DNA of 64,000 nt, taken from positions 13,889,001-13,953,000 of the forward strand of contig JAYKKT010000073.1 of assembly GCA_036023115.1 (NCBI GenBank), in the 5' to 3' direction. Within the stretch, counting starts at the first letter, position 1. The number at the start of each line of letters is the position of its first letter. Shown here one piece after another: positions 24,481-38,055 of this stretch. Origin of the DNA: Brasenia schreberi. Taxonomy: Eukaryota > Streptophyta > Magnoliopsida > Nymphaeales > Cabombaceae. The notes beneath the pieces are model-generated. The model ran no database searches, was not told where the DNA came from, and saw only the letters and a list, made by a program, of their open reading frames with translations. Position numbers and translations under genes: made by a program.

Positions 24481-24572
24481 AAGAGTAGGAATTTCTTTAC
24501 TTGCAAGGATATTGACCTTTATATTTAAGAGTAGGAATTGCTTTACTTGCAAGGATATTGACCTTTATATTT
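24481..24572. repeat. 46-bp tandem duplication
   Basis: AAGAGTAGGAAT followed by TTGCAAGGATATTGACC occurs at 24481 and again at 24527 with about one difference. Confidence 0.85.
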
Positions 24573-24579
24573 TCATAGT

Positions 24580-25424
24580 CTGAGGAGATACAACATAATA
24601 AATCAAATATATTTTTTGAATTCATTTCCTCATTTCTTAACACACTCTTTGCACTGCACTATTGTATAATACACCAACTCATCCCATAGTCTTCTCAACT
24701 CTATATAATATTTACCGATAGTCTTTACCCTTGTTTATATTTTTTATTTTTTTCTAAAAGTTCATACGTCTTTGATACATTTTTCTTTCTTAAGTAGGCT
24801 TCTTTCAGTGCCTCTTAGATTTCATGGGCTATTTTCTAGAACACAAAAGAATTTCCCACATTAGGCATATCATGAAGTTGATTAACCAAGCTATAACTAA
24901 CACATCCTCCTTTTCCCATTTAGGGTATTCCAATCTCTCTACTTCTCGCTTCATGCATTATCCAATGAGATATTGAGTCTTACCCTTTGCTCTAACACCA
25001 AGTTGTATAAATTTATACCATTCAAGGTAATTTTTTACATCAAGCTTGATATTGGTTATGAGAAAAGTATCACTCCTATTTGTTTGGGTGATTCAGTCTG
25101 TCATAATCTCTTTCCAAAATTCTTTATTCCTTATTAGGATTATAAGACAAACCTGAATAGGCTAATGCCTTGAAAATATTGATAATTGGGATCATATTTG
25201 AGGTTGCAATGAAAGGCAACGATGGTTGGAACAGAACTTGGAGGCAACATTTGGTTGTTTGCATGCCTATTGAGGCTCTCATACCATGTGCGATCTAAGA
25301 ATATTGATAATTGGGATAAGATTTGAGGTTGCAACTGAAAGTAGCGAACTGCGACGGCAAATGTTGGGACAGAACTTGGAGGCAACATTTAGTTGTTTGC
25401 ATGCCTATTGAGGCTTTGATACCA
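24580..25424 (-). mobile_element. Decayed Ty1/copia internal region (gag)
   Basis: The - strand translation of about 24800-25080 follows copia gag: KLDVKNYLEWYKF, then GVRAKGKTQYLIG, then YPKWEKEDVLVIAWLINFM, with a stop and shifts. A primer-binding site (reverse of TGGTATCAAAGCC, 25412-25424) directly precedes the LTR edge. The region next to it is duplicated (25175-25299 and 25300-25424), so a second, mutated binding-site-like word lies near 25280. No pol was found, so the element is truncated. Confidence 0.7.
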
Positions 25425-25430
25425 TGTGCG
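25175..25430. repeat. 125-bp tandem duplication around a copia primer-binding site
   Basis: AATATTGATAATTGGGAT starts both copies (25175, 25300), and both run to an ACCATGTGCGAT word. Small differences include a short insertion in the second copy. Confidence 0.85.
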
Positions 25431-25690
25431 ATATTGAATAAAAATGGAAGTTTATTGAGTGAAATAACAAATCAATTAAGAGTGGTTCAACCCTCTTGTT
25501 GGAGTCAACCTTGTCTCTCTGTTTCTATTCTAAAACCCCCTAAAAAGATTACATCGATATAAGCTTTTATATATAATGAACTTTCTAACTTTAAAAACTA
25601 AAATACCCTTAATAAATAATCTTATCTCAAGTCTAACTTAACGTGCAGGTCTCCTCTTTCTTCCACAATTGTTTCCCTTTGTAGTTCGTA
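25425..25690 (-). mobile_element. Copia LTR (5' LTR of the - strand element)
   Basis: Reading on the - strand, it ends in CGCACA directly before the primer-binding site. It contains a TATATAAAAGC box near 25560-25572 and an AATAAA-type word near 25440. The far edge is uncertain. Confidence 0.6.
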
Positions 25691-25699
25691 CAGCCATAA

Positions 25700-26560
25700 C
25701 CGCATTCCCTAGCCATATTACATGATAAACCTTATGTAGCTAACTTGTTTTAAGCAACACAATATACCCCAAGAGCCCACAACCATATGAAAAGAAGATC
25801 TTCATGCATATTAAGGACCGTCAGGAGGGACTCAAGAGTGTGATTGATTGGTTGGCCACACCCGGAGCATTAGGCCACCATTAGGGTTCTTTGACGGCCA
25901 CTTGCAGGTGGCGAGTTTGAATCTTGGGAGGGGTGCGCGTGTGTGTATGTTAAGCTTTGTCCTCCCATTGTAACTAAAAAGAAGAAAGTTTGGCTGGTTT
26001 AATTTGTTAGATGCAACAACTAGCTATGATGTAACTCATGGCTGACCCAGATCATTAGCTCAACTGGCACCCTTGCTGCAGATGGGGACTTGGATTTCCT
26101 GGGTCTGCATGTGGGTAGTCTGTTAGGCTTGGACCTCCCTTTTTTAACCAAAAAAACTCATGGCTGACATAGAGGGTTAAGGGTTAACTAAGGTTAAGTT
26201 TGAGTGACTTGTTTTGGGTTCTGATGGGTGTGGTAGGTCTAGGGATTAGGACAGGACTATGGGTAATAAGGGAAAGTTGGGTTTGTGTTCTGTAAGTTTT
26301 GGATTAAATTGGATATGTTGGGGATCCGTGTAGTTTAGATTATTGTGGCTAAAAGAAGAGCAAATTATTCCGGTGATAGTTTTGAGGTATTGGTGTCAAT
26401 GAGCTAGGGTGCGATAGGATCCATGTTATAGGATAATTGGTGGGTTGGGTCTGTATTGTGGAGATAACAAATTGCTGGAGGAAGCGGGTAATAGATTAAT
26501 GGTGAAAACTGGAGAAACTTACTGGCTGAATTCTTAAGAGACATTTCAAGGTTGCCAAAG
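25700..26560. other. Intergenic; no gene recognised
   Basis: No domain, splice structure or delimited repeat seen. Confidence 0.35.
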
Positions 26561-28500
26561 TGAATTTACAAGGTATTTTACAAAGGCAAGATGCTGGATA
26601 TGTTGTCAATAACAATGGTAACATGGACCATAAGAGTTGGTGGCAAGAAAGTCATAGACAAGTCAGCAACGACAGCATAAATAAGCTTCAATCAATGTCT
26701 GACTCATGAAGGCTGCCAAAGATGGTGGAAAACGTGGTGTGTGCAGCATCTTTATCTTAGGGAAATTGTAGTAGCTTGACTACCAAGAATAATGTGCAGA
26801 ACCAACTACAGAAGTAGAGTAATATCCATAATGGGAGAAATTTACTGGTTGAATCTTTGCAAGGACACCAAAATGAATCTATAAGGTACTTTATCACAGC
26901 AAGGGGATGGGTATGTTGCTGGTAACATGAGTCATAAAAAGTTGCTAGCAAGGAAATTGTTGACCAGTCCACAACGACAACATAAAGAAGCTCCAAGAAC
27001 CAGCCTGCCTCTTCACTTCTGTTTTAGTGGCGACTTTGCAAGAGCAGTGAAGTTGTTTTGGAGGGCATTTCGTTGCAGCAAAGTGTATCTGTTGCCTAGC
27101 TGGTATAGATTACATTGGACACAGCTTAAGGTGACATTGTGTCTTGCATTGCATCTCGTCTCCAAAGCGGTTTACGAGGATCAGAAGCTTCTTTTATCAG
27201 TGAAGGATCCATCCACATAAAGCTTCCATGTATTATCCAAGTCGGGAGGATGCACTGCAATAATGCATTCAACTAAAAAGTCTGCCAAGGCTTGACTTTA
27301 GATGGAGGTTGTGGAGAGCATTTAGTGTCATGCTCTTCGAGTTCCAATGACCACTTCATGACTCGTTTAGAAGTCTTGGGTTTGAGTTGAACTTGTCGTA
27401 AGGGTTGGTCCATGTAGATCATGATTGTATGGGCCTGAAAGTAAAGTCTCAGGCATCGAGATGTAAGGACCAAGCAATAGGCTAACTTCTTGTTGAAAAG
27501 GTATCACTGCTCTGCTCCTTGAAGGACTTTGCTGGCGAAGTATACTTGATGTTGCTTCCTTCCTTCTTCCCTTATCAGCAGAGACCCAACAGCTTCATTG
27601 CAAAATTGAAAGGTAGGCAAAGTCATTGACTAGTTGTTAAGAGGCCTCATCAATTAGATTTCACATACCTACGGTGATAAGGGTATGGATTCAGTTAGGA
27701 TATGCTGGGAACATGTGTAGTTGAGTTTGACTACTTGCTGAGAACAGTTCAAAGAAGCCTCATCAATTAGATTTTACACACCTACGGTGATAAGGGTATT
27801 GATCTAGTGAGGATATGCTGGGAACATGTATGGTTGAGTTCTGCAGTTAAGGCAGGGACAGGTTACGGTGATAGGTTTGAGGTAGTAGTGTCATTGAGTT
27901 GGGGTCAATAGAGTTTGTGTTGTGGGATAGGTAACATGTGGTTGGGGTTTATGATTAAGGAGATACAGGTTGGTGGAAGGGTTTGCAGTTTAGCATGTGG
28001 ATAGGGTGAGAAAGTTGCAAGTAGGAAACTAATGCTTGTAGAACAAGGATTAAATCAACTGACAAGAGAGCAATAAATCAAGGTATTTAACACACAATAA
28101 TATGGACATGCTTTGCCGTTGCAAGTTATGGGTCATGAACGCTGCCAAAGATGGTGGAAAACATAGTCTATGCATTACCTATATCTCAGGGAAATCACAA
28201 TAACTGAATATGAAAGTGGCTTGATTGGTTATGAATATATGGGAGAACACAAATCATGAAATTTGCCATCAAGGAAGTCGCGTGCCTGCCAATGGAAGAA
28301 GTGTCAAAAGGCTTAAAAACTAGCCATTATTCGCACTGGTGCTTCAGAAGATATTCTGTGGGACTGTCGAAGTTATTCTTGAGGGTATTGTGCTGCAATA
28401 GAGGAGTGGGAGTTACTTTCTAGCTGATGAAGATCATGTTGGGCAAGGTTTTACGGAGGAAAGTCGCATGATAGTTATGGATGGTAGGTTAAAGAGGCCT
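26560..28500 (-). mobile_element. Ty3/gypsy remnant with internal duplications
   Basis: The one readable domain is RNase H on the - strand (27270-27610). Around it are several imperfect duplicated blocks. The words around TGCCAAAGATGGTGGAAAA recur near 26710 and 28140. CCTCATCAATTAGATTT followed by CCTACGGTGATAAGGGTAT recurs near 27647 and 27759. A block near 26570-26700 resembles 26870-27000. Edges were not found, so the limits are approximate. Confidence 0.55.
27270..27610 (-). pseudogene. Gypsy-type RNase H domain fragment
   Basis: The - strand reads SLLIREEGRKQHQVYFASKV, then LQGAEQ, KKLAYCLVLTSRCLRLYFQA, HTIMIYMDQPLRQV and KRVMKWSLELEEHD. This is the order of Ty3/gypsy RNase H (YF.SK.L.GAE..Y...EKL...LV...R.LR.YFQAH.I...TDQPLR..L..P..S.R...W..EL.E.D). 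A stop lies in the middle and another after PWQTF. No reverse transcriptase or integrase was identified beside it. Confidence 0.8.
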
Positions 28501-31500
28501 CATTGGTCATATTTAATAGATATTTCCAAATTCTTGGCTACAGCAAATTGCCGAGCTTGTTCACAACTGAACCCAAAACTGTATGGGCTTTTGACAAATG
28601 CCCAAATAAGAGTCGAATCTCGTTCTTAAGAAGAATGGGAAGAGTGTCGAATATAAGACACTTATGAAGGAAAGTGATATTCTGTGGCTTCATAACAAAG
28701 AAATTTTAACTGAAATGGTTCTTGATGCTTACTAGCTTGATTGTGGGAATTAAACCCAGTATCTGTCCTCAACATTTACAAAATCTCTCTTCAACTTAGA
28801 GGCGGTTGATAACAAGATTGATTAGAGTTTGTCGGTCTCCGAATACCCTTTGTCGGATGCCAACGATTACACGGATGAAGTCGATGATTCTCTAGGTGAT
28901 GGTGATGCACAATTTATCGTCAACTCGGAGTTGACAACAAGGCTGAAGATATATCACGCCGGTCGCCAACAACTCTGTCGAAGTACAATAACACCGACAA
29001 GATCACCGATTCAGTTATCGACAACAGCATAATACCTATAGATGAATCAGCCATTGATGATGTTGGCAGCTACATCGTGATCATTAACAATAACATGAAT
29101 GAAGTTTTCAGTTCTTGGTTGAATGTTGATGAGGGCGTCAACCTGCCGTTAGTAATTTACAGCAATGTCGATGAAGTCATCGGCCCCCATCCTTCGCAGA
29201 TGACAAAGTATATTTTGCTTTCAATTTAGGATCAATCTCCCATTAGGCCGTTGATTTGTTATTGGATGATAACCCTGGCACTGAATCAATGCCGGACGGG
29301 CTGAAAATGCCATACAAACGAAAGACGTAGAGCCGAGCGACGATGCCCGATTCGTTGACAAAGATTCATACTATACAAACTCAATGCAGGATGGATCGAG
29401 TTGTTTCGACAATAGAGGAGTGGATCAGTGAACTTACCCTCTTTTAAGTGATGCGAGCTGATCTTGTACCCCTCAGATGCACCCTTGCGACACTCGGGAC
29501 GGCAAATCAAGGTACGAGAATACATAGTGTGCCTTTCCCTTTTTCCTTTTTCTTCGTGCGCCTAACTTTGTAGGTGTGGACCCCTTACGCCCCCAAGCCT
29601 CTGTCACACGCCCTTTCTCCATTTGCATACATGTCTATCAAACAATTATGAATCCGAGCCAGATTCTTGACAGTGAACTAAAGGTTCTTGCTGGTTACAA
29701 CCAAGAACACTCGCAACTCAACAAGAAAATGTTAGAGTAGATCAGTTGGGTTACAACCAAGAACTATGAACTAAGAACTATAAGCTAAAAATTGAAAAGG
29801 AAGTAAATAACAAGAAAATGAGGGACAAAAGTTTTTTTCTCTCTATTATCTTGGAGCAGCTTTGCTTATTTATAGAGAGATATGACCCTTGGGTTTGCTT
29901 ATGGCTGATGGAGGTCGAACTGTTCTGTGATCATATCTTCAAAGCCATTCTAGGCCCACACCAATTTGGTGTGTGGAACCCACACATCAAAGGTTATTAA
30001 AAAGAACTTAAGAAAAATGAGAATAGGGGGAGAAACCCCTTTCCTTTGATGTACACATGTTTGAACTTACATGAAATGAGAGAGAAAAACAGAGAGAAGG
30101 GAGGTGGCATACACTCACACATGCAACGCGTTAATATTAAAGAAGGAAAAAAGAAAATGGTCTTCTCTTTTCCTACTTCGAAGGTGGGGAGACAAAATTG
30201 CATTGTTGCCCTTATTTCTTCTCTTTTGAGTTTTGGAAATAACAATGATGGTGAAAGAGATAATCGTTTGGGGGTGGCAAGAGGGATAGTCAAAGTAGGT
30301 GGCCTTCCTCATGGTTGCTCCCTGTAAACAAATAGAGAAATGAGAAAGAATCAAATAATTCTCTTGCATTTAATGTATGGTAGGTAAGTTGCCATATAAC
30401 CCCATAGTTACTTTGTTCTTGATACATTCATTTTTCTGAATTCCTTTTACCGACACCCATGGACACTAACATTCCTTAATCACAATGCATTTCGTGCTGC
30501 CACACCCCCTCTTTATATAATATTTGGGCGATAAGGAATTATTTAAAGTCCCCAAAAATTCCACAAATTGTAAATTTAATGTAAACAGGATTCTGGTTCC
30601 CATGGCAATCTAGCCAACGATCCTAATTCTCATGCATTCTAATAAAACTTCAACTTCAACTAAACTCCTAGACAATTATCAAAATGAATATTCCCTTTTC
30701 AAAATAAGCTACCTTGATATCAAAAATAAATTTTGTTGCCAATATCACAATACTTCTTAAAGTTATATTTGTCATGACCAAGACATAGTTATGTGTTTCC
30801 ACAAGTCCGAGACGCAAATCCAAATGGAGGCAAGAACCACATCATTTGATGTACCCTAAGGATCCATAAACCATTTGAGTTCACATTTCAAGCTGACAAG
30901 ATTCACAAGCCAAATCCACATTTGGAGCAACTTAGTTTTTTTGAGTTATCCATTATTTGAAAAGCAAGTTTTACATAAATTTTGAAAAACACATTGTTGT
31001 GTGCTTCCCCAAAACAAACTTCGAAGGCTTTTGGAAGCTCTTGTAACCAGAACTGAATTCCTTTTCCTTATTTCATCCATAAGTGTAAGATATCGCGAAT
31101 AGGTAAGAGAAACGATTTATGTGTTCATGTATGTATAAATTTAAAAGTACCTGTTTTTGAAGTGCGTGGGTGCATGGGGTGTTTGTTATTTCAAAGTGAT
31201 TGTTAATGTAAACCTAGTAATGCACACTATTAAGTTATTAACTGTGCTTGAAAGTGTATTCGCTTTTATGAGTTTCTGCCATTTACACATTCATTTTAAT
31301 GGTACATCTGGGTGTGTTCGTGGAAGTAGTTTTTTCATTCTTAGAAACATGATTTTATATCTGATCTGCAGTTACCTTCAGTAATCTGAGTTGCCCATCC
31401 AGATTTCCTAGCATTTTCCTTGTGTCGTTAACACGTGCTTTATTGTGGTCTTTTGTTTGAATACTCGGTGATGTATCAACTTGGGCGCGTCCATTTTGTT

Positions 31501-32340
31501 TCACCCTTCTAGTGAACTTTTGAATCGGTCTGGCAATCAGTACACAATCACTGAAGTTCTATACTTCCAAGCAAATATGATCTTCTCAATAAATTCTATC
31601 TCATTACTTGTTGCTTCTGATTACTATCTTTTGGTGCTTTCACATGGTAGGAAGGGGTTCAAATTCATGGAGGTGATCTTCTCACTTCTTTCCGTTACTG
31701 ATTCTGCTGTATGAATATCATTCATCCAACTAAGGTCTTCTTGAAAATCATATCTAGTATTTGAATTGTGATGATCATGTTAAGTTGCTAGATAGCAGCC
31801 ATAGAGTCTTGAATTATCTACTCTTCATTGGCTGATTATCGTATAAATATTCACTTCTTTGTTTTTCAAAGAGGTTCTTTGACTGTTCTTGACAATGTCC
31901 GATTGGGTCTTCACGTGAACTCACCTCTCAATGTCCATCCTTTCCCTTGCATTGTCTTTCTGGCTTATTGTCTTCAGCCTTCTTTGCTGTAGTAGATTAC
32001 CTTGTCTTTTAATGGGCTTAAGTTTACTGTGAATGAGGGGAAGTTCATCTTCTAATGGATACGGTAGAAAAAAAATAGCTGTCACCGTGGAGGTGACTCA
32101 CCACTTGCATCAAGTTGCATAGTCATCTTAATGTTGTGTACACAGGTCCTAATATGAGGTGGGACATTAATTACTCATTTTATATGCAACTCTTGTAAGT
32201 GCTTCTTTTCGCAAGGCTCTTGCAAGTCATTCATGATACTGATATCAGTCCATTAGTTTTAACTTAATTGTCTTAACCTTATATTGCATTTTGAGGAGCA
32301 AAGGTTTCTCAATGATCACTTCGGTTTGATAGATTTTTTT
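28500..32340. other. Intergenic; no gene recognised
   Basis: Scattered open frames (28829-29032, 29286-29525, 29997-30327 on both strands) show no known motif. The 29997-30369 frames overlap on opposite strands. If the MAPR exon at 38436 once had its upstream exon on this side, I could not find it here. Confidence 0.4.
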
Positions 32341-33281
32341 TCATGTACTTCCTAAGAAATAGGTATGATGTCCTAGGAAGACGATGGTTCTAGGTGGGAT
32401 AAACTTCACTTTTACTGTTTTCTAGTATTGTATCTGCTTAAATATCGATTATCCATGAAGAATCCACTATATAAGGACTGGTCTACCGTGCAATCATAAA
32501 GGTTTCTCAATAATAGAGAGAGAAAGAGGGGGGACAACCTTCATTCGAGGCCTGCCTTCCCCTCCGATCTCATACATTTTTCCTTACTTTTTCCTTTGTT
32601 TTTTTTGCTTGATGGATCACTACGTTTCTTTCCGTTTCACAACATAGTATCAGAGCCATCGATCATTGGAAGTAGTGGTTGCTGACACATGACAAAACAT
32701 GAATAACAACGTTGTGTGTTCGTGTGCTATGGTAGATGAGAAATGATGGCGTTCCTCTTCTCAATCCCAAGCATGAGTTTGCCAATGCCGTTGTCATCAC
32801 CTGTTGGGTCGCCTCCGAGAATGTCTAAGGTGTTCTCAGTACCATCTCAAGTGAGCTAGGAGGATCTCTATTTTGAAATGTAGTTTCTTTTAGTGATAGA
32901 TTACCTATTGTGGTGAGCGTAGAATCCCATTCTTCTAGTGACAACCCTTGATCCCACTGAAAGAAATGCTCTCAAGGATGCACGATCTTTATAGAGATTC
33001 TCATAATCCTAAATGCTCAAAACTTATCCTTACAGGACAACTCACTCGACCAAATGTCTTAAGAAGCACAATTTGTAAGACAAGTGTTGTTTTCAAAGCA
33101 TATAGAAATGAAAACCTGGCCACCGAACCTAAACTTCCAAGTCTTCACATTGGCAATTGAAGATTTGTTTCTTATCGATTGGTTTGGCTGCCCAAAACCT
33201 TTTATCTTTGGCTGATTACCTAAATCTGACTATGGCTCAAATTCTTGCTGTATCAAAGTTGTGATGAAGGTATGATCGCAC

Positions 33282-33490
33282 TGTGGAGAGAGAACCTGCT
33301 CGTTGAGTGTTTGATGAAATGCCCAAGGGGGATGTCTTGTCCGCACGCTACCTGTTTGATCAAAATAAAAATGTAGCTTATTAGACAACTATGATTATCA
33401 ATTGTGCTAGTGGTGACATGGAGGGCACTAGAAAACACTTTTAATGAAATGCCTGAGAGAGACAAGGTATCTTTTAAAACAATGATAGAT
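33282..33490 (+). pseudogene. PPR-protein gene fragment inside the LTR element
   Basis: The + strand gives VFDEMPKGDVLS, then in a shifted frame ARYLFDQ and TTMIINCASGDMEGTRKHF, then NEMPERDKVSFKTMIDD. This alternation of FDEMP..DV and NEMPERD.VS..TMI is the signature of plant PLS-type pentatricopeptide repeat proteins, which bind organellar RNA. Stops occur after AR, after NVAY and before NEMP, and the frame shifts at least twice. It is a dead fragment covering about two repeats. Confidence 0.75.
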
Positions 33491-33724
33491 GACGCACTGT
33501 GATGATCTGGTTCGGAAAAGAATGCATACCAATCATGAAATCAAAGGCATCATTATGTTGAATTAGTGAGGATGCATGAATAATATTTTGTGAGGAAAGA
33601 GCAAACAAGGTATGTTGAAGAACATATACAAGCACAACAATGACAAACAGAAAAAGAGAAGGCAGACAATCAAGGAGAAAGGACTTATGAAGAGCGTTGT
33701 TTTTTAAGGCATTGTTATTGTTTA

Positions 33725-33840
33725 TTATAATGGAGCAGAATTTGATCTCAATGGCTCGTGAAGTAGAGAAGCTATGTGCTAAGGTTGCTAACACAGAGAA
33801 AGAGGATTACAAAGAGTATTTTAAGGAGAAGAGACAATAG
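33725..33840 (+). pseudogene. Possible coiled-coil (FLX-like) fragment
   Basis: The + strand reads MEQNLISMAREVEKLCAKVA then NTEKEDYKEYF before a stop. The spacing resembles the EKN.ISMA.E.EKLR.E..N block of plant FLX-like coiled-coil proteins. The stretch is short, so this may also be part of the element's own gag. Confidence 0.35.
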
Positions 33841-34380
33841 GTAACAATAGAATTAAATTAAGAAGGAAAATATAGAATGTATAAAAACAAATTCTCACCA
33901 CTTATGCTTGAAAAATTAAATCATAGAAGAAGTAGATGCATTGATTCTTACAAAATGTGGTAGTATCACAAAGAATCATGAAGATTACGACCTTGAGTTA
34001 ATGAAGTGAACAATTAGAAGGGTTAAAAAATGGATAGCAACCACCATGTGAAGGAGTGCAGGAAAAATCCGATAGTAGTGTGGTAGAGAAATAGCACCCA
34101 ACCAACATATCAGCAATAATCACCATGTTAATGGTTGTAGGAAAAGCATATCAAAGTGTGTATAGTAGAGATAGTAGCTCCCACCATAAAAATTAGCTTT
34201 CTTAAAAAGAGGAAAATATGATTTTTGAAATGTTGTTGCCCAATCACTTCATAGAGAAGAAAGAACAAGAGAAATAGCCGACACCCATAAAAGGGTTGTG
34301 CACTATCCAAGTGTCTTCGTAATTATTCTAAGTTGATTTAATGAAACCTTAGAAAGATCATTGTTATAAGTGTGGTGAAG

Positions 34381-34807
34381 ACAACAACAACAACTAAGCC
34401 TTTTCCCATACTAGACGGGGTCAGCTACATGGATTCTTTGTTTCCACATATCCCTATCGTGTGCCATGTTAGCAGTTAACTCACAATAAGCTAGATCAGT
34501 CTTTATTGTTTCTTTCCAACACTTTTGTGGTCGTCCTCTATCTCTTTTAATACTTTCTAAATTTAGTTTTTCGAACCTTCTTACGGGTTCTTCTTTTGAT
34601 CTTCTTTCTATATGTCCAAACCATCTTAAACGATGTTCTCTCATTTTATCCTCTATTGGTGCCACTCCTAATTTGTTTCTAATAACCTCATTATGTATAC
34701 GGTCTTTTCTTGTATGAACACTCATCCATCTCAACATCTTTATTTATGTCACACACAACTTTTGTATATGTTGATGATTAACTGCCCAACACTCAGAATC
34801 ATAAAAT
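34381..34807 (-). mobile_element. 3' fragment of an RTE LINE
   Basis: From the (AAC)n tail through the C-terminal frame 34411-34737 ([20 protein letters not shown] ... HVADPV). It stops in mid-element at the words before MFYGSECWA. The tail of the next LINE follows immediately. Confidence 0.9.
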
Positions 34808-34808
34808 A

Positions 34809-37800
34809 TAACAACAACAACAACAACTAAGTCTTTTCCCATACTAGACGGGGTCGGCTACATGGATTCTTTGTTTCCACAGATCCCTATCGTGTGCCAT
34901 GTTAGCAGTTAACTCCCAATAAGCTAGATCATTCTTTATTGTTTCTTTCCAACACTTTTGTGGTCGTCCTCTACCTCTTTTAATACTTTCCAAATTTAGT
35001 TTTTCTAACCTTCTTACAGGTTCTTCTTTTGATCTTCTTTCTATATGTCCAAACCATCTTAAACGATGTTCTCTCATTTTATCCTCTATTGGTGCCACTC
35101 CTAATTTGTTTCTAATAACCTCATTATGTATACGGTCTTTTCTTGTATGACCACTCATCCATCTCAACATCTTCATTTCTGTCACAAACATCTTTTGTAC
35201 ATGTTGATGATTAACTGCCCAACACTCAGAACCATAAAACATGGCAGGCCTAATTGCTGCTCTATAATATTTACCTTTTAATTTTAATGGTATCTTCTTA
35301 TCACAAAGAATACCTGATGCTCCTCTCCATTTTAACCAACCAGCATTAATTCTATGTGTAACATCTCCATCAATTCTTCCATCACTTTGAAAAATTGACC
35401 TTAGGTATTTAAAACTTTCCTTTTGGGGAATGCAATGTATGCCAATTTTAATTTCTATATCCTCTGAAGTAGCCAAATGATCAAACTTACATTCCATATA
35501 TTCTGTCTTTGTTCTACTAAGTCGGAGGCCTTTGTTTTCTAATGTTTCTCTCCATAGTTCCAATTTTCTATTAACTTTTTCCTTAGACTCCTCCACTAAT
35601 ACAATGTCATCTGCAAATAACATACACCAAGGTACTTCATCTTGAATATGTTTTGTTAACTCATCCATCACCATTATAAATAAGTATGGACTTAAAGTTG
35701 ATCCTTGATGTAACTGGACTTAAAGTTGATCCTTGATGTAACCCAATATTAACTTCAAAGAAGTCTGTTGTTTCTTCATGAGTCCTCACACATGTTTTTG
35801 CACCATCATACATGTCTCTTATAAGGCTAATATATGTCAATGGGGTATCTCTTTTTTCTAAAGTTCTCCAAAGAACCTCCTTCGGTACCCTATCATAAGC
35901 TTTTTCTAGATCAATAAATATCATGTGAAGGTCTTTCTTTTTTGCTCTAAAATTTCCATAAGACATCTCAAAAGGTGAATCGCTTCAATAGTAGATATGC
36001 CTGACATGAATCCAAATTGGTTCTCTGTTGTACTTGATACTTGTCTTAACCTACGTTCGATAATTCTTTCCCATAATTTCATAGTATGACTCATTAACTT
36101 GATACCTCGATAATTCACACAATTTTGAATGTCTTCCTTGTTCTTATATATGGGTATAAGTGTACTTGCTCTCCATTCCTCGGGCATCTTTTGGTTTTTC
36201 CATATTTCATTAAATAGTCTTTTGAGCTAAGTGATTCTTATTTCTCCTAGTATTTTCCAAACTTCTATAGGAATATTATCTGGTCCTACCGATTTACCAC
36301 CCTTCATATGTTTAAGAGCCTCTTTGACTTCATTCTTTTAAATACGTCGATAGAAATTGTGGTTTATATACTTTTGTGACTTGGCTAAATCTCCTAAACT
36401 AATACTAACATCTTTATTTTCATTAAAAAGATTATAAAAATAGTTTTTCCATCTATTTCTTATATCATCATTTGCCACTAGAATTTTTTCATCCTCGTCT
36501 TTTATGCATCTAACATAATTAAGATCTTTAGTTTTCTTATCTCTAGCCCTAGCTATCCTAAAAATATCTCTTTCACCTTCTTTTGAGTTGAGTTTTTTAT
36601 ATAAGTCCTCTCAAATCTTAACTTTTGCTTCACTAACGGCCTTTTTCGCTTTCTTCTTTGATTTCTTATAAGCTTCTAAAGTTTTACTAGTTTTCTTAGC
36701 ATAATGTAATTTGTAACATGCCCTCTTTACCTTGATTTTATTTTGTACTACTTCACTCCACCACGAAGCTTCTTTTTGTGCCGGTACACCTCCCTTAGAT
36801 ACCCCTGACACATCTTTCTCAACTTTCCTAATATGTATAGCCATATTGTTCCACATATCACAGGGCAAACATCTCCTTGAAGGACTTTCTGTTGAAATAT
36901 ATCTTCTTTCTCGCTTTTGAGGTTCCACCATTTAGTCCGAATACTCGATGCACTCTTTTCTTCTTTGTCCATTTTTTTATTTGTAAATCCATAACTAAAA
37001 GTCGATGTTGGGTGGTTAAGCTTTCTCCTGGAATTACCTTACAATCTTTACAACACGCTCTATCTTTTTTTCTACAAATAAAGTAATGAATTTGTGTTTG
37101 TGATAAGCCACTCTTATAAGTAATTAAATGTTAATCTCATTTTTTGAAGATTGTATTGACTATAAAGAAATCAAATGCCATAGCAAAATTTAAAATCTCC
37201 CTACCTTCCTCATTTATATCTCCAAAACCAAAGTTTTCATAAATCTGTTGGTATCCTAATGCCTCTTTACCGACATGTCCATTTAAATCTCCTCCTAAAC
37301 AAATCAACTCCCTTTGTGGAATCTTTTGAAACACCTTATCTAACTCTTCCCAAAAAACAGTCTTTATACTATCTTTCTATTCCTATTTGGAGTGCGTAAG
37401 CACAAATTATATTCAAAACCTTTGCTCCTAACACTAATTTCAAAAAACATTCTTTATACTCTCTTTTAAATCTTTACGATAATACCAACTCCGTTTCGAG
37501 CCTTTTCTTTGCATGAGTACCATAATTTAAAACATGTATCCTCTATCTCTTTTGCTTTTTCTCCAACACATTTTGTCTTTTGTAAACGTAGAATATGAAT
37601 CCTTCTCCGAATCATAGTATCTACCACCTCCATTAGCTTACCCGATAATGTTCCGATATTCCAAGAACCAATACGAATCTTATTATCTAGGACTAGCTTC
37701 CTTACTCAAAATGTGGAGACCCTCTCTGATGATTTTTCACTATATTCGGACAACAATGTAGCGGGACTAATTTCTTTACCCACACCCGTCCATGATGTGG

Positions 37801-38055
37801 GAGCCCTCTCTGCAATTGATTCACTACATTCGGGCGAAAATGTAGTGGCCCTTGTTTACTTCTTTCTGTATTCGGGCTCTGCAGCACGTCGCTAGGCGGG
37901 GACGCCCCAAAGCAATGCTCATAATTTTTGTAATCAATGTTATAAAAATCCGATAAAGTTTTACGCTAACTGTCGAAAGCCTAACACAACCCTCCTCCTT
38001 TATCCGGGCTTGGGACCGGCAATGCAAGGATGACCCCTTACATGGGCGGAGTTTG
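34809..38055 (-). mobile_element. Near full-length RTE LINE
   Basis: Keeps both ends: an (AAC)n tail at 34810 and, at 38040-38053, the same 5' terminal words (TACATGGGCGGAGTT on the + strand) as the copy ending at 49292. Frame 34844-35674 (276 codons) holds an intact palm motif FADDIVLVEES and the complete C-terminal domain. Frames 35661-35966, 35921-36187, 36611-36931 and 37137-37334 carry the rest in pieces. Lesions include a 28-bp duplication (35688-35743), frameshifts, and deletions near 36864 and 37375-37500 that remove parts of the linker and endonuclease. It cannot make a complete protein. Confidence 0.9.
35688..35743. repeat. 28-bp tandem duplication inside the LINE
   Basis: GGACTTAAAGTTGATCCTTG is repeated with period 28. 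Other copies have it once. Confidence 0.9.

Noticed and set aside
29997..30369. Overlapping open frames on both strands as a small gene
   Set aside because: Both strands are open, composition is low-complexity and no motif is present.
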